DNA from: Prorocentrum cordatum
Lineage: Eukaryota > Sar > Dinophyceae > Prorocentrales > Prorocentraceae
Direction of reading: 5' to 3'
Assembly (NCBI GenBank): GCA_963575745.1
Contig: CAUYUJ010014556.1
Location: 330,729 to 394,728 of the forward strand
DNA: 64,000 nt
In this document: piece after piece, positions 12,240 through 24,655 of the stretch
How positions within the stretch are numbered: the first letter of the stretch is position 1
Layout: each line of letters starts with the position of its first letter
The notes under the pieces: generated by a model
The model's input: the letters and a program-made list of their open reading frames with translations, nothing else
Database searches by the model: none
Told to the model about the DNA's origin: nothing
Made by a program: the position numbers and the translations under genes

Positions 12240-12570
12240 CTCCTCCTCCTCCTCCTCTTCCACTTCCCCCTCCTCCTCCGCTTCCTCCTCCTCCTTCTCC
12301 TCCTCCTCCTCCTCCTCCTCCTCCTCCTCCTCCCTCCTCCTCCTCCTCCTCCTCCTCCTCCTCCTCCTCCTCCCCCCTCCCTCTACTCCCACTCCTGCCC
12401 CCTTCTCCCCCTCCCACCCCTTCCTCCTCTCTTCCTCCTCCCCTCCCTTCTCTCCTCCTCCCCTCCTCCTCCTCTCTCCTCCTCCTCCTCCTCCTCCTCC
12501 CCCTCCTCCTCCATCTCCTCCTCCTCCTCCTCCTCCTCCTCCTCCTCCTCCTCCTCCTCCTCCTCCCGTC
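12240..12570. repeat. Inner (CTC)n tract of the loop
   Basis: CTC-dominated plus strand. Bases 12571-13335 are the only unique part of the loop; I see no recognisable gene there. Confidence 0.9.
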
Positions 12571-13339
12571 GTTCGCACTCTTCCCTTTTCTCCACTTCTC
12601 CGTTCTGTCAAGTCGGACGTGTGTACAGGATGCCTACACTGTAGGGCACTGCGACTGTTCAACCTGCAACAGTGCAAGTGGCAAGCAGCGAATATGTTAG
12701 CGCTACCCACTTGACATGCTGATGAATAATGCCTGAACACAGGTTCGGGACGGGCCACTACTATGAGAGGTGGGGCGGGAAGAAGCTGTAAAACATTTGG
12801 AGGACTTCCAACGGCACGGTTCTGACGTCGGTGGGCCGAGACTGGCTGGGTCGCTGGAGTGGTAGCCATGTAAAACCCAAGGGCTTGTCGGAACAACGGG
12901 ACAGCCGAACGTGAGAGCCACAAGTCATGGGGTGACGATAGGAATGCGAGCTTGTCCCGAGTGGGGTGGGATGGCGGCAGAAATGCGTACTCAGTGGGGA
13001 TGATTTGGCCACATGAAGCGTTTACTAATCTGAGCTATGGCACAGAACTGGCGGACGGGATGCCTCATCATATTATAACGCAGCGAAGAGCGATCCATTC
13101 CGAATGTCACTTGCCACGCGCACGCTGCATCTTTTCAACGCCTGCGCCTTCTCGAAAGACCCTGGTAAGAACTTCATCGAACCAACGAGCACGAGCACGA
13201 AGGGGCCTGCGTGTCGGAGAAAGAGAAGGGAGGGGTTGTTGTGCGGGGTACATCGAATAACACAACCATGTGAACATCAACTTTCGGAGGTCCGCGTCGA
13301 TTTTTGGGGTCGGCGCTGGACCCCCCCCCTCCCTGGCAC

Positions 13340-13600
13340 GCGGAAGGAGGGAGGAGGAGAAGGAGGAGGAGGAGGAGCAGGAGGAGGAGAAGGAGGAGAA
13401 GGATGAGAAGTGGAAGAGGAGGAGGAGGAGGAGGAGGAGGAGGAGGAGGCGGGGGAGGGAGGAGGAGGAGGAGGACGAGGAGGAGGAGGATCAGGCGGAG
13501 GAGGAGGAGGAGGAGGTGGAGGAGGAGGAGGATGATCAGCAGGAGGGGAGGATGAGGAAGAGGAAGTGGATGATGCTGATGCTGATGATGATGATGATGC

Positions 13601-13636
<36 letters not shown>

Positions 13637-13817
13637 GGATGAGAGGAGGAGGAGGAGGAGGAGGAGGAGGAGGAGGAGGGGGGCGATGATGATGCTGATG
13701 CTGCTGCCAAGGATGTTGCTGATGATGCTACTGCTGATGATGATGCTGATGCTGATGAGGATGCTGCTGCTGATGATGCTGATGGTGCTGGTGATGGTGA
13801 TGATGGTGATGATGATT

Positions 13818-13870
<53 letters not shown>

Positions 13871-14405
13871 TATGATGATGCTGATGATGACGATGATGAA
13901 GATGATGATGCTGCTGCTGATGATGATGTTGAGGATGCTGATGATGATAAGGAGGAGGAGGAGGACGAGGAAGAGGAGCAGGAGGATGATGAGGAGGATG
14001 AGGAGGAGAAAGAGGGGGAAGAGGATGACGAGGAGGAGGCGGCGGGGGAGGATGAGGATGATGATGATGAGGAGGAGGAAGATGAGGAGGATGAGGTGGA
14101 TGAGGAGAAGGAGGAGGCGGTGGAGGAGGAGGCAGAGAAGGAGGATGAGGAGGCGGAGGCTGAGGAGGAGGAGGAGGAGCAGGAGCAGCCGGAGGATGAG
14201 GAGGCGGAGGAGGATGAGGAGGAGGAACAGGATGATGAGAAGGCTGATGATGATGAGGAGGAGGAGGAGAATGAGGAGGAGGAGGAGCAGCAGGAGGAGC
14301 AGGATGAGGATGAGGTTGAGGAGGAGGAGGAGGACGAGGAGGAGGAGGAAGAGGTGGAGGAGGAGCAGGAAAAGGAACAGCATGAGGAGGAGGAGGAGTA
14401 GGAGG
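13340..14405. repeat. Inner (GAG)n/(GAT)n tract of the loop
   Basis: GAG repeat with a GAT core (about 13570-13950). Long open frames (poly-Met/Asp/Ile/His) are repeat artefacts. Confidence 0.9.
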
Positions 14406-14684
14406 AGGACCAGTGTAAACCCAAGAGTCACCAACGATGTTGGAATAAACCTTCCCCCTAAGCTTCCTCATCATAGGCCTCTACAACGGTGCACTTCCAC
14501 AGAGGGACCTGCCTCGTTGGAAGATGACCGCTTGAAGACCCTGAAGCATGCCAAAACATTATTCTCGGTATTCCAACGCCACGGATGAACATGACTGTTG
14601 CGTCTGGACTCCGCGAACCATCGTAATTATTGCGCCCTCAAGATCGTGGATCCTTCCAAAACTCAATTTCTGGTACGTCGACCA

Positions 14685-15060
14685 TGGAAATCCGTGAAAC
14701 TCTTGCAAATTTGTATCACGAATATGCGCGGCGCTGGGGCGAGAGCCACATATTGTAAAAGAACCGCCCTCAATCCGTGAAACTCTCCCAACTTTTTAAA
14801 GCGAATGAGCGCGGCGCTGGAACGATAACCACATTTTGAAAAAGAACCGCCCACAATCCGTGAAACTCTTGCACAATTTAAAAACGAATGTGCGCGATGA
14901 TAAGGCGAGAACCACCCTTTGAAAACCACCCGCCTTTAATTCGTGAAGCTCTTGTTGCAATGTTTAAAATGAATGTGCGCGGCGCTAAGGCGAGAACCAC
15001 ATTTTGAAAACCACCCGCCCTCCATCGGTGAAACTGTTGTCACTTTGCAAACGTAAGAAC
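14685..15060 (-). repeat. Right-arm subrepeat array (~4 units, inverted)
   Basis: Units of CCGTGAAACTCTTGC, then GAATGTGCGCGGCGCTAAGG, then GAACCACATTTTGAAAA and CCGCCC are the complement of the left-arm units. Left and right arrays differ in copy number. Confidence 0.75.
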
Positions 15061-15149
15061 TATGCATGGTGAGGAAGTCTCAGGCGAAACGCGCGGTCCG
15101 CCCTAAAAACTGGCCCCGGGGTGCGACAGGGAGGAGTTATCTGTAAGGA

Positions 15150-15977
15150 GAAGGGATGGAGGAGGAGGAGGCGGAGGAGGATGAGGAGGAGGAGAAGGAG
15201 GAGGAGGATGAAGAGAACCAGGAGGAGGAGGAGCAGCAGCAGCAGGAGGCGGAGGAGGAGGAGGAGGACGAGGACGAGGATGACGAGGCGGAGGTGGAGG
15301 AGGAGGAGGAGAAGGATAAGGAGGAAGAGGAGGGGGAGGAGGAGAGGGAGAAGGATGAGGATGAAGACGATGATGATGAGGAGGAGCAGGAGGAGTAGAT
15401 ATAGGAGGAGGATGAGGACGAGGAGCAGGAGGAGGAGGAGGATAAGGAGGAGGAGGAGGAGCAGGAAGAGGGAGAGGAGGAGGAGAAGAAGGAGGAAGAG
15501 GAGCAGTAGGAGGAGGAGGAACAGCAGGATGAGGAGGAGGACGAGGAGGTGGATGAGGATAAGGATGAGAATGATGATGATTATGCTGATGCTGATGACG
15601 ATGATCATGATGATAATGATGAGGATGATGATGCTGCTGCTGCTGATGATGATGATGCTGCTGATGATTTTATGATGATGATGAGGAGGAGGTAGAGGAG
15701 GAGGAGGAGGAGGAGGAGGAGGAGCAGGAGGAGGAGGATGAGGAGGAGGAGCGGGAGGAGGAGAGGGAGGATGAGGATGATAATGATGAGGAGTAGCAGG
15801 AGGAGGAGGAGGAGGAGGAGAAGGAGGAGGTAGAGGAGGAGGATGAGGAGGAGCAGGATGAGGATGAGGAGGAAGGAGAGGATGAGGAGGAGCAGGAGGA
15901 GCTGGAGAAGAATCAGCGGCAGCAGAAGAAGGAGGAGGAGGAGCAGCAGCATGAGGATGCTGATGATGATGATGATA

Positions 15978-16047
<70 letters not shown>

Positions 16048-16558
16048 GGATGACGACGATGACGATGATGATGCTGATGATGATGCTGATGATGCTGATG
16101 ATGATGCTGCTGATGTTGATGATGATGTTGTCGATGATGCAGATGATGATGCTGGTGATGATAATGATGATACTGATAAGCATGATGATGAGGAGGAAGA
16201 GGCGGAGGAGGAGGGGCAGGAGGAGGAGGAGGAGGAGGAAGAGGAGGAGGAGGAGGAGGAAGAGGAGGAGGAGGAGAAGGAGAGAGGAGGAAGAGGAGGA
16301 GGAGGCGGAGGAGGAGGAAGGAGGAGGAGGAGGAGGAGGAGGAGGAGGAGGAGGCGGAGGCGAAGGAGGAGGAGGAGGAGGAGGAGGAGGAGGAGGGAGG
16401 AGGGGAATACTGAGGAATAGGAGGAGGAGGAGGAGGAGGAGGAGGAGGAGGAGGAGGAGGAGGAGGCGGAGGCGGAGGAGGAGGACGAGGAGGAGGAGGA
16501 GGAGGAGAAGGAGGAGGAGTGGAGGTGGAGGGGAAGGAGCAGCATGAGGAGGAGGAGG
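15150..16558. repeat. (GAG)n/(GAT)n microsatellite
   Basis: About 1.4 kb of purine-rich repeat with a GAT block at about 15955-16190. All open frames here are low-complexity artefacts. Confidence 0.95.
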
Positions 16559-16559
16559 A

Positions 16560-16994
16560 GCAACTGACCCGCGCGACGAGTTGCTCGCGAGCCTCCTGGC
16601 GAGGCAGAACAAGTTGACGAAGGACGACATCGGCCTGATCAAGGACCTCTTGAATCATCCCAGCCGGGGCGCAGCCTCAGACAGCGCTGGCCCGGCTGGC
16701 ACTGCCCAGGGCTCAGCGGCCGGCGGGAAGCGCCTCAAATCGCCGGACTCGGCGGCGCCTCCCCACCCGGACGCGGAGAGGAAGAGGATTCATGATGAGA
16801 TCCAGGCGAAGGTGTGTCCTGAGGCTGACACCACCGACTGGCCGTCTGACCACGCTGGCTGGGCAGCCAAGTGTGCGGATGCCACTACCCATACCATGCT
16901 CAACGCGGTTTCGAAGGCGGTGAACCTGTCCACCAGTGGCGCCATCAGCAAGGTCGACAAAGTGCAGAACCTCATCAAGTATCTGGAGTCGTGA
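16560..16994 (+). CDS. Hypothetical protein fragment
   Basis: A plus-strand frame emerges from the GAG repeat and stops with TGA at 16992-16994. It has no ATG near its start (the first codons after the repeat encode TDPRDELLASLLARQ), so it may be an exon or a 5'-truncated reading frame. It begins with an amphipathic helix-like segment (RQNKLTKDDIGLIKDLL), has a Ser/Ala/Gly-rich linker with a basic GGKRLKS patch, and ends in a second helical segment (ISKVDKVQNLIKYLES). Composition looks protein-like and unlike the repeat. I do not recognise a family. Confidence 0.35.
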   Translation, partial: ATDPRDELLASLLARQNKLTKDDIGLIKDLLNHPSRGAASDSAGPAGTAQGSAAGGKRLKSPDSAAPPHPDAERKRIHDEIQAKVCPEADTTDWPSDHAGWAAKCADATTHTMLNAVSKAVNLSTSGAISKVDKVQNLIKYLES

Positions 16995-17152
16995 GAGGAG
17001 TGGCAGTGTCTCGATTACCACACATTCTGTCGGAGCGTAGCTGCTCGCCAGCCGCGCCCGCCGGAAACACCCCCGGAGGCACCCTCGGACACGATAGCTT
17101 GCACCGGCTCTGGTGCGTGCTCTCGAGTGACAGCCAGCCAGAACGTTACGAC

Positions 17153-17572
17153 ATGACGTTCCTAGAGTTTCTTTGGACGCTCGCAGTTTTGCTTTGGTTG
17201 CCGTTCGCGCTGACGGCTGATCTCCTTCAGATGGCCATTGAGCGGGCCACCAGGCTCCGAGGGACAGCTAATACGGTGCTGGCCCTTCTCCTCTCCCACG
17301 GCCTGCTTCTCCATGCTGCTGCCCAACTTTTCCGGGTGGGTCTAGCAGCAGCACCAGCAGGATACGAGCATAAGATCACCGATTTCTTATCGGTGGGTGA
17401 CATTCCTATTCTCAATGCGACGATCGAATTGCAATTTAGCAGCGGCAGCGCAGTGTATCATATCTTGTTGTCATTTGTCCTCCTCCTCATCTCTTGCTGC
17501 ACGCTTGCCGCTCGCTTCTTCCTTACACTTCTCTCAGCGATCACCTCATGCATCGCCTTCATAAGCCGGTGA
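17153..17572 (+). CDS. Hypothetical small membrane protein
   Basis: An ATG-initiated frame of 139 codons. It opens with a hydrophobic segment (residues about 3-25, LWTLAVLLWLPFALTADLL), has a second at about 42-65 (VLALLLSHGLLLHAAAQL) and a third near the C-terminus (HILLSFVLLLISCCTLAARFF). A multi-pass membrane protein is predicted if it is expressed. No family is recognised; the frame is continuous upstream without an earlier convincing start. Bases 17573-17858 show no gene. Confidence 0.3.
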   Translation: MTFLEFLWTLAVLLWLPFALTADLLQMAIERATRLRGTANTVLALLLSHGLLLHAAAQLFRVGLAAAPAGYEHKITDFLSVGDIPILNATIELQFSSGSAVYHILLSFVLLLISCCTLAARFFLTLLSAITSCIAFISR

Positions 17573-17858
17573 TTGCCACGAGTACTGTCCGCAGCTATGC
17601 GGCTCTCCAAAGGGGATGGCGTAACCCTGCCAAGTGTCGGTCCACAGCCCGAGACGGAGCGCATACGAGCCACCAGGGACGAAACTGCATCACATCCGGC
17701 ACGCATTCTTCTTCCACTTTCCACTTCCATCATCTCGTCCTCGAGTCTATCTTTCTTGCAGGGCGGGCCGGACGGAGTGGATGAGAGCAGTCGTGTGGGG
17801 TCAGAGGCAGTTCTTGTGTCTGATTGCTTGTGCATTGCATTCTAACTGCGTATCAGCA

Positions 17859-18385
17859 GCAGGAGGAGGAGGAGGAGGACGATGCGGAGGTGGAGGAGGA
17901 GGAGAAGGAGGAGGAGGAGAAGGAGGAGGAGGAGGAAGAGGAGCAGGAGGAGGAGGAGGAAGAGGAGGAGAAGGAGGAGGAGGAGGAAAAGGAGGAGGAG
18001 GAGGAGAAGGAGGAGGAGGAGGAGCAGCATGAGGAGGATGAGGAGGAGGATGAGGAAGAGGAAGAGGAAGAGGAGGAGGAGAAGGAGGAGGACGAGGTGG
18101 AGGTGGAGGAAGAGGGGCAGCAGCAGGAGGAGGAGGAGGAGGAGGAGGAGCAGCAGCAGCAGGAGGAAGAGCTGGAGGAGGAGGAGGATGAGGAGCAGGA
18201 GGAGGAGGATGAGGAGGAACAGGAGGAGGATGAGTAGCAGCATGAGGAAGAGCAGGAGGAAGAGGAGGAAGAGGAGGAGGAGGAGGAGGAGGAGGAGAAG
18301 TAGGAGGAGAAGGAGTCGGAGGAGGAGGAGGAGGAAGAGGAGGAGGAGGAGGAGGAGGAGGAGGAAGAGGAGGAACAGGAAAAAT
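17859..18385. repeat. (GAG)n microsatellite
   Basis: GAG with some CAG triplets. Open frames on both strands are artefacts. The following 18386-18990 is pyrimidine-rich (CTCC) to about 18730 and then unique DNA with no gene identified. Confidence 0.95.
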
Positions 18386-19329
18386 ATAATCGAAGGCGCC
18401 TCTGCCTGTCGCGGGCCTCGCGCAGGCGCGCCTGCTCCCGGAAGGCCTCCTTTATGGGAGGGCGGTGTGCGCTCGGTGGGTCTGCGCCCCACTCCTCCAC
18501 CTCCCCTCCCCTCCTCCCCTCCTTTCTCTCTCGCTCCCCCTCCCTCCATTCTCTTTCCTCCTCCACCTCCCTTCCTCCTCCCTCCTCCCCTCCGCCCCTC
18601 CTTCCTCTCTGGCTCCTCCCCCTTCCTCCATTCTCTCTCTCCTCCTCCCCGCCTTTCCTTCCCTGCATTCCCTCCTGCTGGCTCCTCCCGCCCTCCTCGC
18701 CTCCCTCCCCACCTCGTGCGCTCCCGTCCATCCTCGTGGCCCGCTTTTCCTCCCTGTCTATGACGCCACCCCTCGAACCACCGATATCGGACATCCCCGA
18801 GTCGTGGCCAACTGAGAAAATAACATTCGCAATGATGCTTTAGACGGGCTACATATGGGGAGGAGAGGGGGGGAGAGGAAACAGAGCAAGGACGAACGAT
18901 GAGCAAACACGTAGGGAAGGTGAAGGAAATTCTACTTCTAATTCTATCTAACGCGGGGGTCCTGCTCTAGGCAGGCCGCACATTCAATATTCAGCCTCTG
19001 TCGGGGAACGACGTGCCAGACTTTGGTGGCAGTCCCATTAGAAGGCGTTACAGCACCTCTCGCCCCACTTTCGAAGCTTCACCGCACACTCCTTTCCGGA
19101 TGCGGGGAGGCGCGACAGAGCAGTGTCCTCCACACACAATGCGAAACAGGACACCCCTCAGGACCGACAGTCGGTGGGAGGGGTGACAGCGGTCGGCCAG
19201 GGGGTGGTCCAGGGCACCCCCCCATGCAAATCCGACGGCCCCAGGGCATCGGGGACAGGGTCGGGACCAGGATCGCTCCTCTCCACTCGCGGCCCCAGCG
19301 GCTGGACACGCTGCTGAATGATGCATCTG

Positions 19330-20580
19330 GGCTTGCACGACATGGGCCAAAAACCAGCGAGCTGTCCTCTGAGACTGTAGCCTAACCCACATCGCCTACA
19401 CTTAATGCAAGCCCTCAGAACATCAGGGTCGTGCCCTGCATCTCGCAATCTGCAAATACGCTCGGAGAGGGAGGTGACCATGCCGCGAGTTCGCTGCGGC
19501 TCGCGGAGACCACCCCGTTCTCGGTCCGAGGAAAACAAAATCTCGCGCTGGATGGTCAAAATCCTTTTCAAAACTTGCACAGCAAGGCCATCGGCACGCA
19601 AAACCTGGGAAACAGAGGCTTCGCTCAACTGGGCCTTCTCCGCGGCCCAATCGGCGAAACGATCAGCAGCTGTGTTGAGATACGCTTCAACATCAGACAA
19701 CACATGCTCTCGGCCTGGGCTTGGGTGGGGTGTCCTTTGCTCCAGATCAGTTGGAGTGAGCCCCCTCGTTCTGACAGTACTCGGATATTCAGCCCAGAGA
19801 TCAAGCACTCAAATCTACGCACAAGAATGACATCAACTCCTCTTTCAAGACCAGCACCGCAGAAGTGCTTCGAGGCCTGGCCCCAGGACAGGCCGGGACA
19901 GGTTTTCAACAGAGAAACCCAAAGCTGAAGGCTCCGTGCGCCAATGCGCTGGTGACAACGCCTGCCAACCTAGTTCACGAAGCACAGCAATAGTGGCCGA
20001 CACCGGCCCTTTGACAATCTGCTAGCGGTACTTGGCATGGTCCATCTTAGCAGAGCCCTTATTCCAAACATCAACACACAACCTTCGGGATCTGCGGTCA
20101 AGTTCAGTCCGAGCCATGGCCCGTCCATTGGGCTGCTCATAACGGAGCCTAAACTGGGGGTCATCCGTCGCATCCCTCAACAACGCAAGGAGAGTGGTGG
20201 TGCACGAACCAGGGGCCCACGACCCAGAGCACGTGGCGGCTTGGGCCCTCATGGACTTGACCTGCCCTGGGGGCAGCCCGAGGACTTCGTGGCCCCGCGG
20301 CCCCGCAACCGGGGCCCCGGGCTTGTGTAACTTACTCGCTTGGCCCACCAGCCGAGCAAGAAATTGCACCTTCTTGCTTCTTCGGTAGGCAACAGCGCGC
20401 CTCTGGCGAAGCTGGGTCACATTACGACGAACGCCTGCAGAAGACATGGCCCTCAGATCTCGGACGGAAGTTCGCCATTGAATGTGGGTGGTGGTGGTGG
20501 TGGTGTTGGTGGTGGTGGTGGGGGGACTGACATGAACCTCTGCGTAACCTCGGCTCCGAGGCCTGCGTGGGAGCAAACTA
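19330..20580 (-). pseudogene. LINE A: post-RT linker, RNase H and C-terminal Cys motif
   Basis: Three frames carry consecutive pieces. 20576-20022 is an Arg-rich linker following the RT, interrupted at its start by a (GGT)n tract (20484-20530). 19909-19625 contains IWSKGHPTQAQAE, which resembles the W-GHP segment of LINE RNase H. 19808-19158 continues with SDVEAYLNTAADRFADWAAE, matching the conserved N-x-x-AD-x-x-A end of RNase H domains. It then gives a CIKCRRCG...C cluster typical of LINE C-termini. At least one frameshift separates the RNase H halves (about 19.65-19.75 kb), so no intact protein is encoded. Confidence 0.65.
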
Positions 20581-21600
20581 GCGTACTCTTGTCAGCGATG
20601 GACGTGCCGGCCGCCTCCAGCTGGTGACGCGAATTCACTGCGGCAGGCGCGAAAGATGCAAGGATCTCCTCGCTCGTGCCTTGCTGCGTCTGCGCGATGT
20701 CATCCACGTAGCCCTTGATGCGCGCGGGCAGGAATGACGCGTGGGCCTGGTCCATAATGTCATGCGTATAAATCTTAAGCCACGGCATGGGTTGGCCACA
20801 TCCAGGCAAGATGCCCACGCCAGTGGGGGGAAGGTCAAAATGACCCCCCTGGGCCTCAAGAGTGCGAGGAGCCTCGTGCAGCACAATCCCCAAATACAAG
20901 AGGAACAGGGGGTGCCTCATCTTCGCGGCGAGTCCAGCCTGGCGGCAGGGATCGACAGTATCAAACAAATCTGGAGGTCCCAGTAGGCACCGATGGATCA
21001 CATACCGAGGTACCTGGCCATCTCGTGGCCGAGCTCTCGGTGAAGTGCTGCTTGCAGACCAGGAGGGCCCGCGAATGGCAGTGTCCCAATGGTTCGCTTG
21101 GGCGAGCGTCGAATTCTCGATGTGGCTTCCACGCGCTTTGCAATGAACGCGGTACACAGTGGGACACTTGCCAACAAGGGGCTCGCTCTCAGCAGACTTT
21201 GGAAGCAAAGCCCCGGCATGATCTGGGTCGGCCACATGAGCCGACGCTCGCACTCGTTGAGGAGGCGGGTAAAGCCACGCGCAGCATCTGGCGGCAAGGA
21301 GACGAGCAAACGAGGAAGCCACTGGTCGACACAAACAGCCGTGTCCTCACGAAAAAACCGCGCAGCTCTCTGAATATCCCCAGAGCCCAACAGCTCAAGG
21401 TCCTCCTCAGCTTCCAAGGCCCGAGGCCTAAGGGCATCCATAACTCCAGAAAGCTGCTCCTGCTGGTCCCCTTTGGCCTTCCAAAATTTACACCAGAAGT
21501 CCTCTCGGCATTTCATCATGTCCCCAGGAAGCTGGTGCACCTCAGCTGGTGCAACCAGGACCTCGATATCAGCGCTTTGGTCGCGCTTAGGCTAAGCATG
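20580..21600 (-). pseudogene. LINE A: reverse transcriptase fragment
   Basis: The 21540-20998 frame gives the finger region (VDQWLPRLLVSLPPDAARGF and a SRIRRSPKRTIGTLPF stretch with the GLQAALHRELGHEMA helix). The 21334-20453 frame continues with TGVGILPGCGQPMPWL, in the place of RT motif B, and KGYVDDIAQ, the F/Y-x-DD catalytic motif C. The motif A aspartate is hard to place because the frames change there. Frame changes make it non-functional as assembled. Downstream it runs directly into the linker and RNase H. Confidence 0.7.
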
Positions 21601-21699
21601 CGCTCGCTTGGCGCCTCTTGGCAATGCCTTGGGGAACCGCCGCTACATGCAAGCAAGCCTTAGTTTCCTCGCGCGCGGCGCTCCACGCCTTAGTGGGGT

Positions 21700-22020
21700 G
21701 TGGGGTGGGGGGTGGGGGTGGGGGGTGGGGTGGGTGGGGGGGGGGGGAGGGGTGGTGGTGGTGGCTGTGCGTGGTGTGTGTGTGTGTGGTGTGTGTGTGT
21801 GTGGGTGTGTGTGTGTGTGTGTGGTGTGGTGGTGGTGGTGGTGGTGGTGGTGGTGGCGGTGGTGGTGGCGGTGGCGGTGGCGGTGGTGGTGGTGGTGGTG
21901 TGGTGGTGTGGTGGTGGTGGTGGTGGTGGTGGGGGTTGTTGTTGTGGCGGTGGTGGTGGTGGTGGTGGTGGTGGTTGTGTGTGTGTGTGGTGGGTGGTGG
22001 TGGGTGGTGTGTGTGTATGT
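21700..22020. repeat. (GGT)n/(GT)n microsatellite, left flank of insertion
   Basis: G/T-only sequence on the plus strand: GGT-rich, then GTGTGT next to the left direct repeat. The matching tract on the other side (25061-25160) runs GT and then GGT. Confidence 0.9.
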
Positions 22021-22453
22021 GTGTCCAAGGGGCTTAGTTTGAGCGGCCCGCGCGCGCAGTAGAGGGCACGCGTGCAACGCCGGGGCATTGTGTTCCGTCC
22101 TGTGTCCTCGACGGCCAGTAGGTGCCGGCAAGAGTCGCTCTCTTGTCGCCTCGGCCGGGTTGCTGCGCACGGCGGGGTGTAGCAACGCCAGTGGCATTCC
22201 CGAGCCGGGGGCGCACGCTTCACGCTGCGAGTGAAGTGTGCTGCGCTTCCCCGCCAGAGCCCGCAGTCCACTCCACGCGTACACGTGCCAGTCGTTCGCC
22301 AATTTCGTTGGCACGTTCGTCAGGAACTTATTCAAGAAGCTGTTCGTTCGCAAAGTTTGTGTACATTTTCGGCTACTACGCCATTCTACCTAATAACAAG
22401 TCTATGCAAAACTTTGCAGGCAGGAAGGTCCCATGACCTTGTCAAGTGTGTGT
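22021..22453 (+). repeat. Left direct repeat (433 bp)
   Basis: Begins GTGTCCAAGGGGCTTAG and ends CTTGTCAAGTGTGTGT. Compared with 24656-25068 I can see about four substitutions and one 20-base difference (present here near 22137-22156), so the two copies are recent. Confidence 0.9.
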
Positions 22454-24655
22454 TGTCGCGTGCTCTGGCACGCGTCCGGGCATTCATTCGCTACTCCCGC
22501 GAATGTCCGTGAACCGCTCTGCGGCCCCTCACAAGAAACCTAACAACGGTCTACAATAATGCGGGCGCGAATTCGGGCAGGATTTCTTTGACCGGCGACC
22601 AGTCTGCTCCGGTGTGGCTGGTTGCGCTGTGGGGACAGCGCAAGGCAGAGCCGATGCAACTTTGGTGCGTATCGTATCGACGGTTGGCGCCTCTCCCCTC
22701 TGGGCTCCCCCCTTCTGCCTCCTTCCTCCCTCTCTCCCTCTTCCTCCGGGCATATTTCTGTGGCCTGCGTTCGGGACAAGAAGCGTCGCCAGCGGTCGCG
22801 CGCCCCTTTTTCCCGAACAGGTGCAGTCATCGAGGCGATTCCGTTGCCGATGGCTGCCGTGTTAGTGTCTCCTTTCTCTCCTCTCCCTCTGCTCCCTCCG
22901 CTCTTCCCACATGTTGCCCTTGTAATGTTTTCAGTTTGCTGTGATGGCCACATCGCGGGCATCCCCGGCCTCGTTGGGTGGACGTTGTGAAACCCTGATC
23001 GGTGTCTAGTTGCGTCGGGCATGGCTTCGGCCCTGTTCGGGGGGACGTGACGTCCTTCGGTGTAGCACGGCCCTTCGGGACAACCTAATAAACCACGAGA
23101 GCAACCTAACAACGCTCATCGCCGCGCCTGATTCCCCCCCCTCCTTGTTATCCCGTCCTTGGCGTCGTGCTGGGCATGGAATTCTACGACCAATTCGGGG
23201 TGGAGGTGGACGGCGACCGTCGTCGCGGTCGTGCTCGTCGTCCCCGCGGCCTTCCCGGTCCTCCCACGCTTCGCTTTGTTTTTCCGCGCTCTCGCTTTCT
23301 GCTGTCGTTTCGTCCTCCTCTTTCCTCCCCTTCCACCTTCCTCTCCGATCGCTTGGTCCTCCCCTTCGTCGTCGTCGCTGTCGTTGTCGCTTCAGCCTCA
23401 TTGCATGACGTTCTTCATACCTTGCGCTTCAATGCATGATGTCCTGGCCCGTCGTGGCTTGAGCTCGTAAGCCGTCCAGGATGCCATATGTTGAACTGGT
23501 ATTTCTATGGATGTAGTTGTTGCGTGCCGCAGCTCAGTGCGCGTGGAGCTTAGCAACCGACTGGGTTGCAATATTGCTCCCCGTCTTCTCCCCGTCCTCT
23601 CGCGTCGCCTTGTCCGCCCGCCCCTCCTTTGCCCTTCTCCTTCCCCTCCCCCGTAGAGTCGGGGCGGGCCACAGTCCTGAGGATAAAAGGTCGCTGGCCA
23701 GTTTTTGGTGTGCACGCAACCGTCAAAAAATACGGGCGCCGCGATTCGCGCATAGCATCTGAGCGAAATGCCGGCAACTTGCAGGTCCCTCTTCTCCGTC
23801 TGTCCCACGGGCATTGCCGGGCAGGGAGTTTGAAGATCTCGCGATCTCATTGGATTGTGTCCAGGCGTTCGTCGGAGGTGCGACCGCCAGCACAATGGAT
23901 GCTGGCGTGCCGGTTTTTCTTCGAAATCGTTCTGAGGGTCTGCTGCTATCTGCATGCATTTTCTGCGTCCAGGCAGTCGTCGAAGATGCGATCGCTGGGG
24001 TTTCACTCGCGCGGCGAAGGGGCATATTGCCCCACCTCCCCCTCCTCCCTTCCTCCCGTTTCCCGTCCTTTCCCCCACTCCGGCAGTCCGAAGCGGTGAT
24101 TAGTGTTGGCGGCGCACGCCTTGTATGCAAGCTGCCCTCAATGCCCTCATGGAAAGTCACACCTGCAGCTGTATCGCGTCACTCCCTTCGTCTAGGCGGC
24201 ATTCGAAAATGCGATGATCAGCGATCGGCTCGTGTGGTACACCTGTAGGTCTTATGATGTCCTTTCTCCCTCTTTTCGCTTCCCTTGTCCCTCTTACTTT
24301 TTGGAATCGCAGAGCCTTTTTTTCCAGGCCCGCGGGGGTCTCCGCGGACATCGACGGCATCGACGACTACTACCTGAACGCACCTAACAACAGCCTATAG
24401 TTTCTGGATGGGTGACTCGTAACAGCGTGTCGTTGTGTCGGGCTCGGCTTCGGCTTTGCTCGGGGTGACGCCGCGCCGTTGGGAGAACGGAACCATTTAG
24501 GAACACAGAATCTAATAACGAACGTACTGTCGGGAAACATCGCTTGCCGGGGTGAGGGGGCGCCGGCTCGGTTTTCCGCTTTTCCCAGGCTTCCATGCGC
24601 GCGCCCATTAAGATTCGGTCTGGGGCCTCTGGGCTCCATGCTAGAGGCAACCCCT

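Larger units (their letters stand above)
11138..15142. mobile_element. Foldback-like element with long, subrepeat-built inverted arms
   Basis: The left arm (about 11138-12238) and right arm (about 14409-15142) are inverted copies of one another. ATAACTCCTCCCTGTC at 11138 matches the complement of GACAGGGAGGAGTTAT ending at 15142. GCGTTTCGCCTGAGACTTCC near 11187 matches the complement at about 15075. TCTTCCAACGAGGC near 12120 matches the complement near 14515. Within each arm lies a tandem array of ~85-95 bp subrepeats, about eight units on the left and four on the right. The loop holds CTC repeat, about 770 bp of unique DNA, then GAG/GAT repeat. Long inverted ends made of short tandem units are the hallmark of foldback transposons. 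No transposase is visible, so it would be non-autonomous; a plain inverted duplication is the alternative. Confidence 0.6.

Noticed and set aside
21700-22020. Telomere-like G/T repeat
   Set aside because: The sequence is GGT/GT microsatellite, with no TTTAGGG-type units and unique DNA on both sides.
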